Shown: piece after piece, positions 1 through 7,035 of the stretch
How positions within the stretch are numbered: position 1 is the stretch's first letter
How the letters are laid out: every line of letters begins with the position of its first letter
Origin: Flavobacterium luteolum
GTDB taxonomy: Bacteria > Bacteroidota > Bacteroidia > Flavobacteriales > Flavobacteriaceae
DNA length: 64,000 nt
Assembly (NCBI RefSeq): GCF_027111275.1
Contig: NZ_CP114286.1
Coordinates: 1,674,001-1,738,000, forward strand
Direction of reading: 5' to 3'
Program-made: the position numbers and the translations under genes
The notes under the pieces: generated by a model
Told to the model about the DNA's origin: nothing
What the model saw: the letters and a program-made list of their open reading frames with translations, nothing else
Database searches by the model: none

Positions 1-384
1 AGAAATTCCTTCTGGAAGCCTTGCAACGATTCTCTCTGCAAAATCAACCACCATATTTTCGCTTGTTGGCTGATAATCTACCAAAATCACATGATGTCCA
101 CGGTTTTTCAATTCATTGGCCAATTCGATATGCGGTGTAGTCTGATTGAAAACAGTTGCATGATCAAACTGATCGACGATTTCTTCTTTTACAATTTTCT
201 TTAGATCAGAAAAGTCAATCACCATTCCGAACTTTACATTCGATCGGTCTGTAATTGGCGAACCAATAACCGTTACCGATAATTTATAACTGTGTCCGTG
301 AACGTTCTTGCATTTTCCGTCGTAACCGTACAAAGCGTGACCGGTTTCGAAACTAAATTGTTTTGTAATTCTGATATTACTCAT
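1..384 (-). CDS. queD: 6-carboxytetrahydropterin synthase / 6-pyruvoyl-tetrahydropterin synthase family (3' end missing)
   Basis: The gene reads leftward and runs off the window, so the C-terminus is missing. The visible 128 residues begin with a T-fold enzyme signature. His16, His29 and His31 (in the NVHGHSY motif) are the expected zinc ligands, and Cys25 sits at the position of the catalytic cysteine. The family converts dihydroneopterin triphosphate to 6-carboxytetrahydropterin in queuosine synthesis, or to 6-pyruvoyl-tetrahydropterin in biopterin synthesis. In a flavobacterium the QueD role is more likely, but no other queuosine gene is visible to settle it. The ATG at 382-384 places the first beta strand directly at the N-terminus, as is usual for the family. 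The family assignment is secure; the exact substrate is inferred. Confidence 0.88.
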   Translation of the reverse strand, partial: MSNIRITKQFSFETGHALYGYDGKCKNVHGHSYKLSVTVIGSPITDRSNVKFGMVIDFSDLKKIVKEEIVDQFDHATVFNQTTPHIELANELKNRGHHVILVDYQPTSENMVVDFAERIVARLPEGIS

Positions 385-417
385 CGATTTTTAATTTTAA
401 GCTTGCAAATTTACGAA

Positions 418-594
418 TTAATTGCCGTTTTTAGCTCTTTTTTTAGCACGAGTATACATCCACAAAGCAATTCCGCCCAAAACTAGAAACGGAATGAAAG
501 ATCCAATGACAACGCCAATTTGATAACCGCTGTCTGGAGCATCTTTAATTTTCTCTGCAATGTCAACTTTTTGCATTAACGAAATAATAGTCAT
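418..594 (-). CDS. Small single-pass membrane protein, unknown function
   Basis: This is a 58-residue protein if the ATG at 592-594 is used; an in-frame ATG six codons further in is also possible. One hydrophobic segment (about residues 25-46, containing GVVIGSFIPFLVLGGIALW) is followed by a positively charged tail rich in Lys and Arg, which suggests a single-pass inner-membrane protein with a cytoplasmic C-terminus. I recognise no family. It lies between queD and the crotonase gene on the same strand, with 33 bp to queD. Its codon use and its regular charge and TM pattern look real, but so short a reading frame without homology evidence stays provisional. Confidence 0.5.
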   Translation of the reverse strand: MTIISLMQKVDIAEKIKDAPDSGYQIGVVIGSFIPFLVLGGIALWMYTRAKKRAKNGN

Positions 595-684
595 GTTCAA
601 TAATTTATATAGTGGAAATTTGATTTTAAAATATTTTTCAAAGCTATGCTCCTATTTTTCTAAAATCAATGACTTATATCATAC

Positions 685-1449
685 CTATTTTTTAAACTGC
701 AGCAAAGCATTTTTAGTAAAATCAGACAAAACCAATTTACCCGTAATGGCAGCACGTTCAAATAAAAGTGATTCCCATTGTTCTGTTCCTTCCCAAATAA
801 TTTTTTTCATTTGCAATAATGCTTCTGGGTTATACGAACTTAATCTTTTTGCAAAATCATCAATTTTAAGATCCAGACTAAAAGATTCGCAAACCACAGA
901 GAAAAGTCCTTTTTGACTTGCCCATTCTGCCGATTTCCATTCATTTGCTGCCAATGTCATTTCTGTCATCGCAGTTTTACCTACTTTTCTGGAAACAGCT
1001 GGTTCGATAACAAAAGGTCCTATTCCAATTGCTAATTCTGATAATTTCACATCACTTTCAGGCGTAGCAAAAACATAATCACAAGCCGCAATAATACCAA
1101 CGCCACCACCAACTGCTTTTCCCTGGACACGTCCAATAATTAATTTATTACAATTACGCATCGCGTTAAGCAAATGAGCAAATCCCGAAAAGAACTCTGT
1201 ACCCTGTTCTTCATTTTCAACTTGCAAAAGTTCATCAAAAGAAGCGCCAGAACAAAAAGCTCTCACCCCTTCACTTTTCAGAATAATAACTGAAACATTT
1301 TCATCTCTGCTTAGCAAATTAATTTCTGCCGTGAGACGATCTAATAACTGACGCGGGAAAGAATTACTAGCTGGATGCCCAAACTCAATAGTTGCAATTG
1401 TATCCTGAAAAGAAGTTTCTAAACTGCCTTTTATACTTTCTGAACTCAT
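685..1449 (-). CDS. Enoyl-CoA hydratase/isomerase (crotonase) family protein
   Basis: A 254-residue cytoplasmic protein of normal crotonase length. It shows the CoA-binding/oxyanion segment FCSGASFDEL near residue 65 and the glycine-rich segment AVGGGVGIIAACDYVFA near residue 113. In hydratases such as rat ECH this second segment carries one of the two catalytic glutamates (GGGCELA); here that position is Gly. The second glutamate (SELAIGIGP) is kept. One-glutamate crotonases are often isomerases or other CoA-ester enzymes, so simple enoyl-CoA hydratase activity should not be assumed. No other fatty-acid or amino-acid catabolism genes flank it. The start ATG at 1447-1449 fits the family's N-terminus. 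Confidence 0.82.
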   Translation of the reverse strand: MSSESIKGSLETSFQDTIATIEFGHPASNSFPRQLLDRLTAEINLLSRDENVSVIILKSEGVRAFCSGASFDELLQVENEEQGTEFFSGFAHLLNAMRNCNKLIIGRVQGKAVGGGVGIIAACDYVFATPESDVKLSELAIGIGPFVIEPAVSRKVGKTAMTEMTLAANEWKSAEWASQKGLFSVVCESFSLDLKIDDFAKRLSSYNPEALLQMKKIIWEGTEQWESLLFERAAITGKLVLSDFTKNALLQFKK

Positions 1450-1511
1450 AAAAATTACATTTAAAGGTAAAGTTACGCTTTTGAAAATAATTGATACGAA
1501 ACTTCTGGAAA

Positions 1512-1543
1512 TTTGTTTTTTGAGAATTAATTGACTTTATTTG
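1512..1543 (+). promoter_or_regulatory. Candidate promoter of tRNA-Ala
   Basis: TTTG at 1512-1515 lies 20 nt before TTTATTTG at 1536-1543, matching the Bacteroidota TTTG-N19-21-TAnnTTTG pattern at all but one core position of the -7 element. The tRNA begins 11 nt after the element. The match is seen by eye only. Confidence 0.4.
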
Positions 1544-1554
1544 TTAACGCATTT

Positions 1555-1631
1555 GGGGGATTAGCTCATTTGGCTAGAGCGCTACGCTGGCAGCGTAGAG
1601 GCGACCGGTTCGAATCCGGTATTCTCCACCA
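1555..1631 (+). tRNA. tRNA-Ala (anticodon GGC)
   Basis: A full cloverleaf can be drawn: a 7-bp acceptor stem (GGGGGAT with ATTCTCC), D arm GCTC/GAGC, anticodon stem CTACG/CGTAG with loop CTGGCAG giving anticodon GGC, a 5-nt variable loop, and T arm ACCGG-TTCGAAT-CCGGT. The CCA end is encoded (1629-1631). The acceptor stem contains the G3-U70 wobble pair, the classic identity element for alanyl-tRNA synthetase, which agrees with the anticodon reading GCC/GCU codons. It stands alone rather than in an rRNA operon and is followed at once by a terminator hairpin. Confidence 0.96.
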
Positions 1632-1638
1632 TAAACAT

Positions 1639-1672
1639 AAAACCCTTGTAAATCTAGTTTTACAAGGGTTTT
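1639..1672. terminator. Bidirectional terminator between tRNA-Ala and the lipoprotein gene
   Basis: A perfect 14-bp stem (AAAACCCTTGTAAA with its complement) and a short loop, flanked by A and T runs on both sides. It can stop the tRNA transcript on the plus strand and the converging lipoprotein transcript on the minus strand. Confidence 0.8.
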
Positions 1673-1700
1673 ATATTTCTTATATGATTAACAACTACTC

Positions 1701-2717
1701 CTACTCATATTCAAAAACAGTAATATCGGTTGTGTAATTAAATCCAGCAGCATCGTACTTTATTAAATAACCTTCTTCATCATAAAAATATTTCGGAACT
1801 GCTTCAAATTGCACCTGCCATACTCCATTAGATAAAACATTTGAAGAGATTTTTGTTACATGCAGATATTGATTATCCAATCTATAATATGGCTCTTTAT
1901 TATAAACTCCTGCTTTAGTATTATCAAAGGTATAGACTACATAACTTGTCAAAGTCCCAATTTGATCCGCATTAACACTATACCAGCTTTTAATATAACT
2001 TGTATCGTTCGGATAAGTATATTTATAATTCATTTGTAAAACATCATGAATGTAAAAAAAGACATCACTAATCCTATCTTTTTCATCATAGAAATACTTA
2101 TAACTTACAAAACCGTCTTTTTCAATTCGTTTCTCAATCAAGCCTCTATCATTATAAGTGTAACTACTTCCGAATGCGTAAGACGAGATCATTTCATTTA
2201 ACGAACCATTCTCATTATAGGTAAAACTAAAAATTTCAGGTGTATTAGTAAGTCCATTATTTGTATATACTTTATCTGCTTCAATTCTAGTAAGCTGTCC
2301 TAAATTATTGTACTTATAGACAAGTTCATAATCTCTTTCTGTCTTTTTGTTTAAAGCCGTTTCTACAGTGTCATATAAATTTTCTGAAGGCAAATCTTTA
2401 TATGTTGCAGCATCTCTGTCAAGATTATATTGATAAATTTTGCCCATATAATTTTGAGCAAACTTAGTAGATCTGACTAGTCGTTTTCTTGTTTCACTGC
2501 TTTTTGAAGTTTTAGATGAACTAATATTTACAATAGCAGGTTTCATCATTTCTGACTTAGGAAGAACCGGTTTAGGTTTTACAGGATCTACAGGTTTTGG
2601 ATCTACAGGAATTACAACTTCAGGTTCTACAGGCGGTTCATCAGAAGAACAGCTAATCACCGTAAATTGAAATAAAATGGTAAAAGCTAGTAGTAATTTA
2701 AGTAGTTTTTTCGTCAT
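1701..2717 (-). CDS. Secreted lipoprotein with proline-rich linker and YD/RHS-like repeats
   Basis: This 338-residue protein has a type II signal peptide: KK near the N-terminus, a hydrophobic core, and a lipobox ending at Cys23 followed by SSDEP. Acidic residues just after the cysteine are common in surface-exported Bacteroidota lipoproteins. Residues about 26-55 are a P-V-D-P-K-rich linker. The remainder contains several tyrosine-rich units (for example FTYNENGSLNEM, YTYNDRGLIEKR, YFYDEKDRISDV, YFYDEEGYLIKY) resembling YD/RHS wall repeats, here too few to form an RHS cocoon. Function is unknown; such proteins are usually anchored in the outer membrane. It converges on tRNA-Ala and shares its terminator. 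Confidence 0.72.
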   Translation of the reverse strand: MTKKLLKLLLAFTILFQFTVISCSSDEPPVEPEVVIPVDPKPVDPVKPKPVLPKSEMMKPAIVNISSSKTSKSSETRKRLVRSTKFAQNYMGKIYQYNLDRDAATYKDLPSENLYDTVETALNKKTERDYELVYKYNNLGQLTRIEADKVYTNNGLTNTPEIFSFTYNENGSLNEMISSYAFGSSYTYNDRGLIEKRIEKDGFVSYKYFYDEKDRISDVFFYIHDVLQMNYKYTYPNDTSYIKSWYSVNADQIGTLTSYVVYTFDNTKAGVYNKEPYYRLDNQYLHVTKISSNVLSNGVWQVQFEAVPKYFYDEEGYLIKYDAAGFNYTTDITVFEYE

Positions 2718-2810
2718 ATTGATCGATTATTTAGAGCACTAATATACTATTTATCTATTATATCGATTAGACAATTATCTTATTTATATACTCCTACTTT
2801 CAATTTTTAC

Positions 2811-2987
2811 TTATTTCTCATTTGCCGCATCATCTGCGTCAACATCTGCTTTCTCAGCTTTTTTAAAATCGTTGTTTAGCAATTTTTCCAATTTCTTTTT
2901 TTCTCGCTGATTTTTTCTGATTGTTAGTACAACAAGAATAATTACCAATATTACTACAACTGCTATTATGTTCCAATTGATATCCAT
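2811..2987 (-). CDS. Small membrane protein with charged C-terminal tail
   Basis: The preferred start is the ATG at 2985-2987 (MDINWNII), giving 58 residues: one TM helix (about residues 6-23, VVVILVIILVVL) then a tail rich in Lys, Glu and Asp (QREKKKLEKLLNNDF and DADDAANE). An upstream in-frame ATG at 3030-3032 would add 15 mostly hydrophobic residues and is less natural. No family is recognised. It lies between the lipoprotein gene and a divergently transcribed pair of membrane-protein genes. A cytoplasmic tail of this kind could bind a partner, but nothing shows which. Confidence 0.55.
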   Translation of the reverse strand: MDINWNIIAVVVILVIILVVLTIRKNQREKKKLEKLLNNDFKKAEKADVDADDAANEK

Positions 2988-3184
2988 AATTAAAATTTTA
3001 ATTAAAAGTAAATAATTAAAAATATCTTTCATGTTATCAAACAGTTAAGTGTTTTATTTTTTAATAAATCTTATTCTGACACAACTAAATCTTTTGAAAG
3101 ATATTTCTTTAAAATTGTTTCTTATTTTTGTAGACCTTAAAATATTCTAAAAAGAATACTGATAATAATTGCAAGTCTTTCAAA

Positions 3185-3628
3185 ATGAATCAAACCGTAA
3201 AACATAAAATATTCTCGTTCATAAAGAAACCTCTTATAATTGCAATTATACTTTTCGTCTTTACTTTAGTTGAGATCTATTGGGCAATGGGCAGTTTTTC
3301 TAACAAACCATCAAGTGCCTGTTTAGATTGTTCTTTTTTTGACGATGCTTATTTAATGACTTTGTTTTCTACCGTTTTCTTATCAATCGTTTTTTTGCCT
3401 TTTTCTTTAATTAAAAACAGCTATCTAAAAGTTATATTTCAATTACTATTGTTAATCTTAATATGGTTTTTCTGTAATTATATCATTTTTGTAGATCGCG
3501 AATCTGCATGGAGTACATATCTTTTTAAAGAAGAAATAATGTATACAATTACATTTTCGTTTTTTCCTATTTTGATTTTATCTATCGTTACAATAGTTGC
3601 TTTAAACTTTATCTTAAGAAAACTATGA
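3185..3628 (+). CDS. Four-TM membrane protein, unknown function
   Basis: A 147-residue protein with about four predicted TM segments (near residues 15-33, 58-78, 84-104 and 120-143). A short loop between the first two holds the CxxC-like pair ACLDC. I recognise no family. Its stop overlaps the next gene's start (ATGA), so the two are almost certainly co-transcribed and perhaps translationally coupled. A TATTTTTG element at 3123-3130 resembles a Bacteroidota -7 box, but its -33 partner is poorly spaced. The reading frame is convincing from the overlap and TM pattern; function is open. Confidence 0.65.
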   Translation: MNQTVKHKIFSFIKKPLIIAIILFVFTLVEIYWAMGSFSNKPSSACLDCSFFDDAYLMTLFSTVFLSIVFLPFSLIKNSYLKVIFQLLLLILIWFFCNYIIFVDRESAWSTYLFKEEIMYTITFSFFPILILSIVTIVALNFILRKL

Positions 3629-4215
3629 GTCCGAACAAAAAAATACTTTTACTTATCTATTTCATTATCTGTGCACTTTTTGTGCTGGACTGCCTTTTAT
3701 ATTACTTTAAAGAAATTAGTCTTCGTGGTTATTATAGCGATGTAGTTTTATCTTGGCTCTGGCTGATAAGCAATTTTGTAATAATTATTGTTTTTTGGAA
3801 AAAACTCTTGGCAAAACTTCTTTTGGCAGCAATAACAATAACATTTGCAATTAGCATTATGGCCATGATGATGCCTTTTTTCGCCTTATTGCTTTCAAGT
3901 ACATCTTTAGGTTTGTACCTAAATAAAGATTTGAATAAAAATTACAGAGCACAAATTGTGGGTTACAGTGCGATGGGGCATCCATGGCTGGAAATAATTG
4001 AAAAGAAAGGAATATTAGAAAAAAGGATTTTTAAATGTACCGACTATCAAATAATGGACGACAATCTGAATATCAAAATCAGCACAGCAAAAGATATATT
4101 TTTTAGAAATGAAACCGATAGTACACTGACTTTGACTCTTTTTTATGGCGGACCAAACAAAACCATTACTTTCGATAAAAAGACTGGAAATATCACTGGA
4201 ATAAAAAACAACTAA
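3625..4215 (+). CDS. Membrane protein with C-terminal soluble domain, unknown function
   Basis: This 196-residue product starts within the stop of the previous gene (4-nt overlap). The first 100 or so residues hold three or four TM helices; the last 90 are soluble and beta-rich (YRAQIVGYSAMGHPWLEII, LTLTLFYGGPNKTITFDKK). A small TM domain plus a beta-rich tail could suggest an envelope role, but I cannot name a family. It sits 27 bp before a secreted NTF2-like gene on the same strand, so the three may form one operon. Confidence 0.65.
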   Translation: MSPNKKILLLIYFIICALFVLDCLLYYFKEISLRGYYSDVVLSWLWLISNFVIIIVFWKKLLAKLLLAAITITFAISIMAMMMPFFALLLSSTSLGLYLNKDLNKNYRAQIVGYSAMGHPWLEIIEKKGILEKRIFKCTDYQIMDDNLNIKISTAKDIFFRNETDSTLTLTLFYGGPNKTITFDKKTGNITGIKNN

Positions 4216-4242
4216 TTTTATACTCACTTAAAAACTACCTAT

Positions 4243-4674
4243 ATGCGTCACTTCAAATTTCTTCTTCTTGCATTCTTACTTATGCTTTCTTTTAAAGGCA
4301 TTTGTCAAGACAAAATTTCACAACAAGTGCTCGAACGTTTAAAGGCACAGCAAACTAGTTGGAACAATGGCGATCTTGAAGGTTACCTTGATTTTTATGC
4401 TCCCGTAGATTCGGTTCGTATGATTTACAGCGGTGGTGTGGTATATGGAAAAAACAATATTGCAGATTTCTTTAAAAAATATTGGCCAAAAGAAAGAATG
4501 GGAAAATTGATTATGACCGATTTTGTTGTTGAACCACTTTCGAAAAAAGATGCTTTTGTGAGCGCAAAATTTAGCGTAGAAGCTCCAAATGGCAAAAATA
4601 GTTCTGGCAACTTTTCGGGAATAATGCGAAAGATAAATGGCGTTTGGTATTTGTATGTTGATCATTCGGGATAA
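4243..4674 (+). CDS. Secreted NTF2-like (DUF4440/SnoaL-like) protein
   Basis: A 143-residue protein with a clear signal peptide (about residues 1-21, ending GICQ). The mature part has the order expected for an NTF2-like cone fold: an N-terminal helix with SWNNGDLEGYLDFY, then a YSGGVVYGKNNIADFFKKYW segment, then strands ending with RKINGVWYLYVDHSG. DUF4440-type proteins include enzymes and ligand-binding proteins, so no reaction can be given. It follows the two membrane-protein genes on the same strand. Confidence 0.75.
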   Translation: MRHFKFLLLAFLLMLSFKGICQDKISQQVLERLKAQQTSWNNGDLEGYLDFYAPVDSVRMIYSGGVVYGKNNIADFFKKYWPKERMGKLIMTDFVVEPLSKKDAFVSAKFSVEAPNGKNSSGNFSGIMRKINGVWYLYVDHSG

Positions 4675-4774
4675 TTGTCGGATCTAAACTATTATTTAAT
4701 CCTTTTACCTTAACGTATTTTACAGAAACGAATCTGTTTTTTACTCAAAAACAATTTTGTAAATGATTTTTAAA

Positions 4775-4782
4775 TACCTTTG
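4775..4782 (+). promoter_or_regulatory. -7 promoter element abutting the XRE gene start
   Basis: TACCTTTG matches TAnnTTTG exactly and ends 5 nt before the ATG. Transcription would start at or next to the start codon, implying a leaderless mRNA. The other XRE paralog (ATG at 41864) has the same arrangement. Confidence 0.5.
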
Positions 4783-4787
4783 ATGTT

Positions 4788-5183
4788 ATGAGCACAGCAA
4801 CAAAACCAAATCATATAGGGCGAAAAATAAGCCGCATTCGTGAACTTCGTGATATGAAGCAAGAAGCTTTGGCACAAGCTTTAGGAACAAACCAACAAGC
4901 TATTTCTGCTATAGAAAATAGTGAAACAATCGATGACGCAAAACTTGCCGAAATAGCAAAAGCTCTCGGTGTAACTCCAGAAGCTATAAAGAGTTTTTCG
5001 GAAGAAAATGTGTTTAATTATTTTAATACATTTACAGATAGTCATGGAAACTTTGGAAATTTTGCTAGTGGGGCAATTTGCAATTTCAATCCTCTTGATA
5101 AAGTAGTTGAACTTTATGAGCGTTTAGTTCAGGCTGAAAAAGACAAAGTTGAATATTTGGAGAAATTAATGAAAGAGAAATAA
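4788..5183 (+). CDS. XRE-family helix-turn-helix regulator (paralog 1)
   Basis: This 131-residue protein has an N-terminal Cro/C1-type HTH (about residues 11-65: IGRKISRIRELRDMKQEALAQ, then NQQAISAIEN as recognition helix). A variable middle (about 78-98) leads to a conserved FNPLDK motif and a Lys/Glu-rich helix that probably forms a coiled coil. The gene at 41864-42268 encodes a close paralog differing mainly in the middle segment. No phage genes are nearby, so it need not be a prophage repressor. The start is firm: the HTH begins before the next Met. A -7 box ends 5 nt upstream and a strong terminator follows, so the unit is monocistronic. Confidence 0.85.
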   Translation: MSTATKPNHIGRKISRIRELRDMKQEALAQALGTNQQAISAIENSETIDDAKLAEIAKALGVTPEAIKSFSEENVFNYFNTFTDSHGNFGNFASGAICNFNPLDKVVELYERLVQAEKDKVEYLEKLMKEK

Positions 5184-5204
5184 GTCTTTCAATTTATTAT
5201 AACG

Positions 5205-5240
5205 AAAAAGCCATTTCTGGAAAACAGAAGTGGCTTTTTT
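5205..5240 (+). terminator. Rho-independent terminator of XRE gene 1
   Basis: A 15-bp stem (AAAAAGCCATTTCTG with a near-perfect complement, one G-T pair), a 5-nt loop and a terminal T run, 22 bp after the stop codon. Confidence 0.85.
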
Positions 5241-5394
5241 GTTTATTTATATTATGCCTTATTATGCCATAAATAAAACTTTTGGGGTGCGAATTCTGTG
5301 TTTATGCATTCAATATTTGCATTTGAAATCATTATGATCTAGTATAACTCGTCGGACTAAAAATTCATCAAACACAACTACAAAAGAGAAAAAT

Positions 5395-5847
5395 ATGCCT
5401 CAATCATTATACAAAGTATATGTGCATCTAGTGTTTAGCACAAAAAAACGTTATCCGTTTATTGACGACGATATAAAAGAAAAATTATGGGCTTACCTCG
5501 GAGGAATTTGCAAAGGGCTAGAATGCAATCCCATTCAAGTAGGAGGATATAATGACCATGTTCATATTCTATGCTTATTATCTAAAAAAATTACACAAAT
5601 GAAATTGGTTGAAGAAGTAAAAAAACAATCATCAAAATGGGTAAAAACAGTAGATTCGCGTTATGCAAATTTTTACTGGCAGGACGGGTATGGCATTTTT
5701 TCTGTTAATCCTTCTCAATTGGATATCGTTATAAAGTACATTAAAAACCAAGAAGAACATCATAGAAAAAAGACATTCAAAAAAGAACTTTTAGCTTTTC
5801 TAAACAAATATAATGTTGAATATGACGAACGTTATCTTTGGGATTAG
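5395..5847 (+). CDS. IS200/IS605-like Y1 transposase (RAYT type)
   Basis: This 150-residue protein is a single-domain HUH nuclease. The HUH motif is His55-Val-His57 (NDHVHIL), and the catalytic tyrosine lies in the YxxxQ motif Tyr115-Gln119 (KYIKNQEEHH). Length and motifs match the Y1_Tnp family, which cuts single-stranded DNA at hairpins. There is no TnpB or IscB gene and no obvious inverted ends. The next 150 bp contain hairpins with a common TTTCA loop, as expected if this is a REP-associated tyrosine transposase acting on dispersed hairpins rather than a self-mobile IS. Coding looks intact. Substrate specificity is inferred from context only. Confidence 0.85.
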   Translation: MPQSLYKVYVHLVFSTKKRYPFIDDDIKEKLWAYLGGICKGLECNPIQVGGYNDHVHILCLLSKKITQMKLVEEVKKQSSKWVKTVDSRYANFYWQDGYGIFSVNPSQLDIVIKYIKNQEEHHRKKTFKKELLAFLNKYNVEYDERYLWD

Positions 5848-5853
5848 GCTTTC

Positions 5854-5991
5854 GCCCTTTCAGGGCTGGGTTAACTGCGTTCATTCACATTCACATTTAT
5901 ATTCATATTCATATTCATAGCATAGCGCGTTGCGCTATGCTAGTGGTTGCGCTCTTTCAGAGCTTTTTTTAGTATAGGCTGAAAGCCTATA
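5854..5991 (+). repeat. REP-like hairpins with a conserved TTTCA loop downstream of the transposase
   Basis: Three short hairpins follow the transposase gene: GCCC-TTTCA-GGGC at 5854-5866, GCTC-TTTCA-GAGC at 5952-5964, and on the opposite strand TATAGGC-TTTCA-GCCTATA at 5973-5991. Stem sequences differ but stay complementary, while the pentaloop is constant. This is the layout expected for substrates of a RAYT/Y1 nuclease. The first begins 6 bp after the stop codon. Confidence 0.65.
5881..5942 (+). repeat. ATTCAT/ATTCAC short tandem repeat and adjacent palindrome
   Basis: About 40 bp of ATTCAC then ATTCAT hexamers (5881-5919) run directly into a 10-bp-stem palindrome, AGCATAGCGC-GTT-GCGCTATGCT (5920-5942). 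Both lie inside the hairpin region downstream of the transposase. The hexamer tract is the kind that changes length by slippage. Confidence 0.6.
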
Positions 5992-6060
5992 AGCATCAAG
6001 ATAGTGCAACGCATTATACAGCACTAGAGGATTAGAGGCACTATAGGATATATAGCTAGC

Positions 6061-7035
6061 CTATCTCAACAAAAACCCCATTCTTATCGACCCATAAAAA
6101 TATCCAGAATTAGTATCAATTCCTGGATCTTTCAATTCTCTTCCGCGGTAAAGGAAAGAATAAGATATGTTGAAGTTGTTATGTCGGTATTTTAAACCCG
6201 CTTCTGCGTTGAAACGAAGTGGTTCCAAATCGAAAGTAATCGGACTTGTATCGTTAAACATGCTTCCTTCAATTGTGGCATCGTAAAACTGATAGTTGAC
6301 ACTTGGAGCCGCGTAGAAATAAAATTCTCTAATGTCTGGTTGAGCTTGTGCACTTACAGAAGCATTAAACATATTAGAATCGTAAATTGGAAGGAGTTTT
6401 TTAAATCCAAATCTTGCCATAAATCCTGTTGAAACTCCAGAAAAAATAGTTCCAAGATTTCCTTCTGACTGCCAATAAAGATCTACAAAATCATTATGTT
6501 TTGAAGGAAACATTTTTTTAGAGTAGATAGCATGCGCCTGAACACCGAAAGCATTATGCAACTGGTTTTCCCAACCGTAAACTTTCTTATAGCCTATAAT
6601 TTCATGAAAACCAACCTGAGTTTCTTCTCCCAAAGCATTTGGCCCCATAAAACCCAATTGAAAATCAGTTTTTAAAACCGATTCGCTTTGATAAAAAAAA
6701 CTTTTTCCCGCTTCTGCAAAAAGATAAGCTGTAAAAGGACGGTCATTTACTGTAACTGCTTCTTTGTTTAAAAATCGAGGATTGTAAATATATTGCCCAA
6801 TACGAAACTCTGTAATTTTTTTATTGATTTTTGGATTATCGTTTTTTGATAAAAACCTGTAAAAAAGTTCCAAACCATTGGTGTAATACATATCATATTT
6901 AGACGATGTGTATAAATCGTTATCAGATATAAAACCAATTTCTGTTGTTTTTCCTTGTCCAAAAGTTAACGTTACAGTCAAAATCAGAAAAGCAAAAAGC
7001 AGTTTTTTACTTTTTCTTTTCTTCTTTTCCATCAT
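6061..7035 (-). CDS. Lipid A deacylase LpxR-like outer membrane protein (DUF2219)
   Basis: The likely start is ATG 7033-7035 (or the next codon), which puts a lysine-rich N-region and signal peptide (KKLLFAFLILTVTLTFGQG) at the front; the mature protein is about 300 residues. It shows the LpxR family pattern: SDNDLYTSSKYDMYYTNG near the N-terminus with the Asn-Asp pair, NDRPFTAYLFAEAGKSFF in the middle, and FHEIIGYKKVYGWENQL with a conserved His. LpxR is an outer-membrane beta-barrel that removes the 3'-acyloxyacyl group of lipid A. The final residue group (MGFLLR) fits an outer-membrane barrel C-terminus. It overlaps the end of mtgA by about 29 bp, so the two are co-transcribed. Catalytic equivalence is inferred. 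Confidence 0.78.
   Translation of the reverse strand: MMEKKKRKSKKLLFAFLILTVTLTFGQGKTTEIGFISDNDLYTSSKYDMYYTNGLELFYRFLSKNDNPKINKKITEFRIGQYIYNPRFLNKEAVTVNDRPFTAYLFAEAGKSFFYQSESVLKTDFQLGFMGPNALGEETQVGFHEIIGYKKVYGWENQLHNAFGVQAHAIYSKKMFPSKHNDFVDLYWQSEGNLGTIFSGVSTGFMARFGFKKLLPIYDSNMFNASVSAQAQPDIREFYFYAAPSVNYQFYDATIEGSMFNDTSPITFDLEPLRFNAEAGLKYRHNNFNISYSFLYRGRELKDPGIDTNSGYFYGSIRMGFLLR

Noticed and set aside
1531..1737. Frame over tRNA-Ala
   Set aside because: It is read through a complete tRNA gene and its terminator.
4788..5183. XRE regulators as prophage repressors or antitoxins
   Set aside because: No phage genes or toxin-sized partner frame lies next to either copy; each is a single-gene unit.
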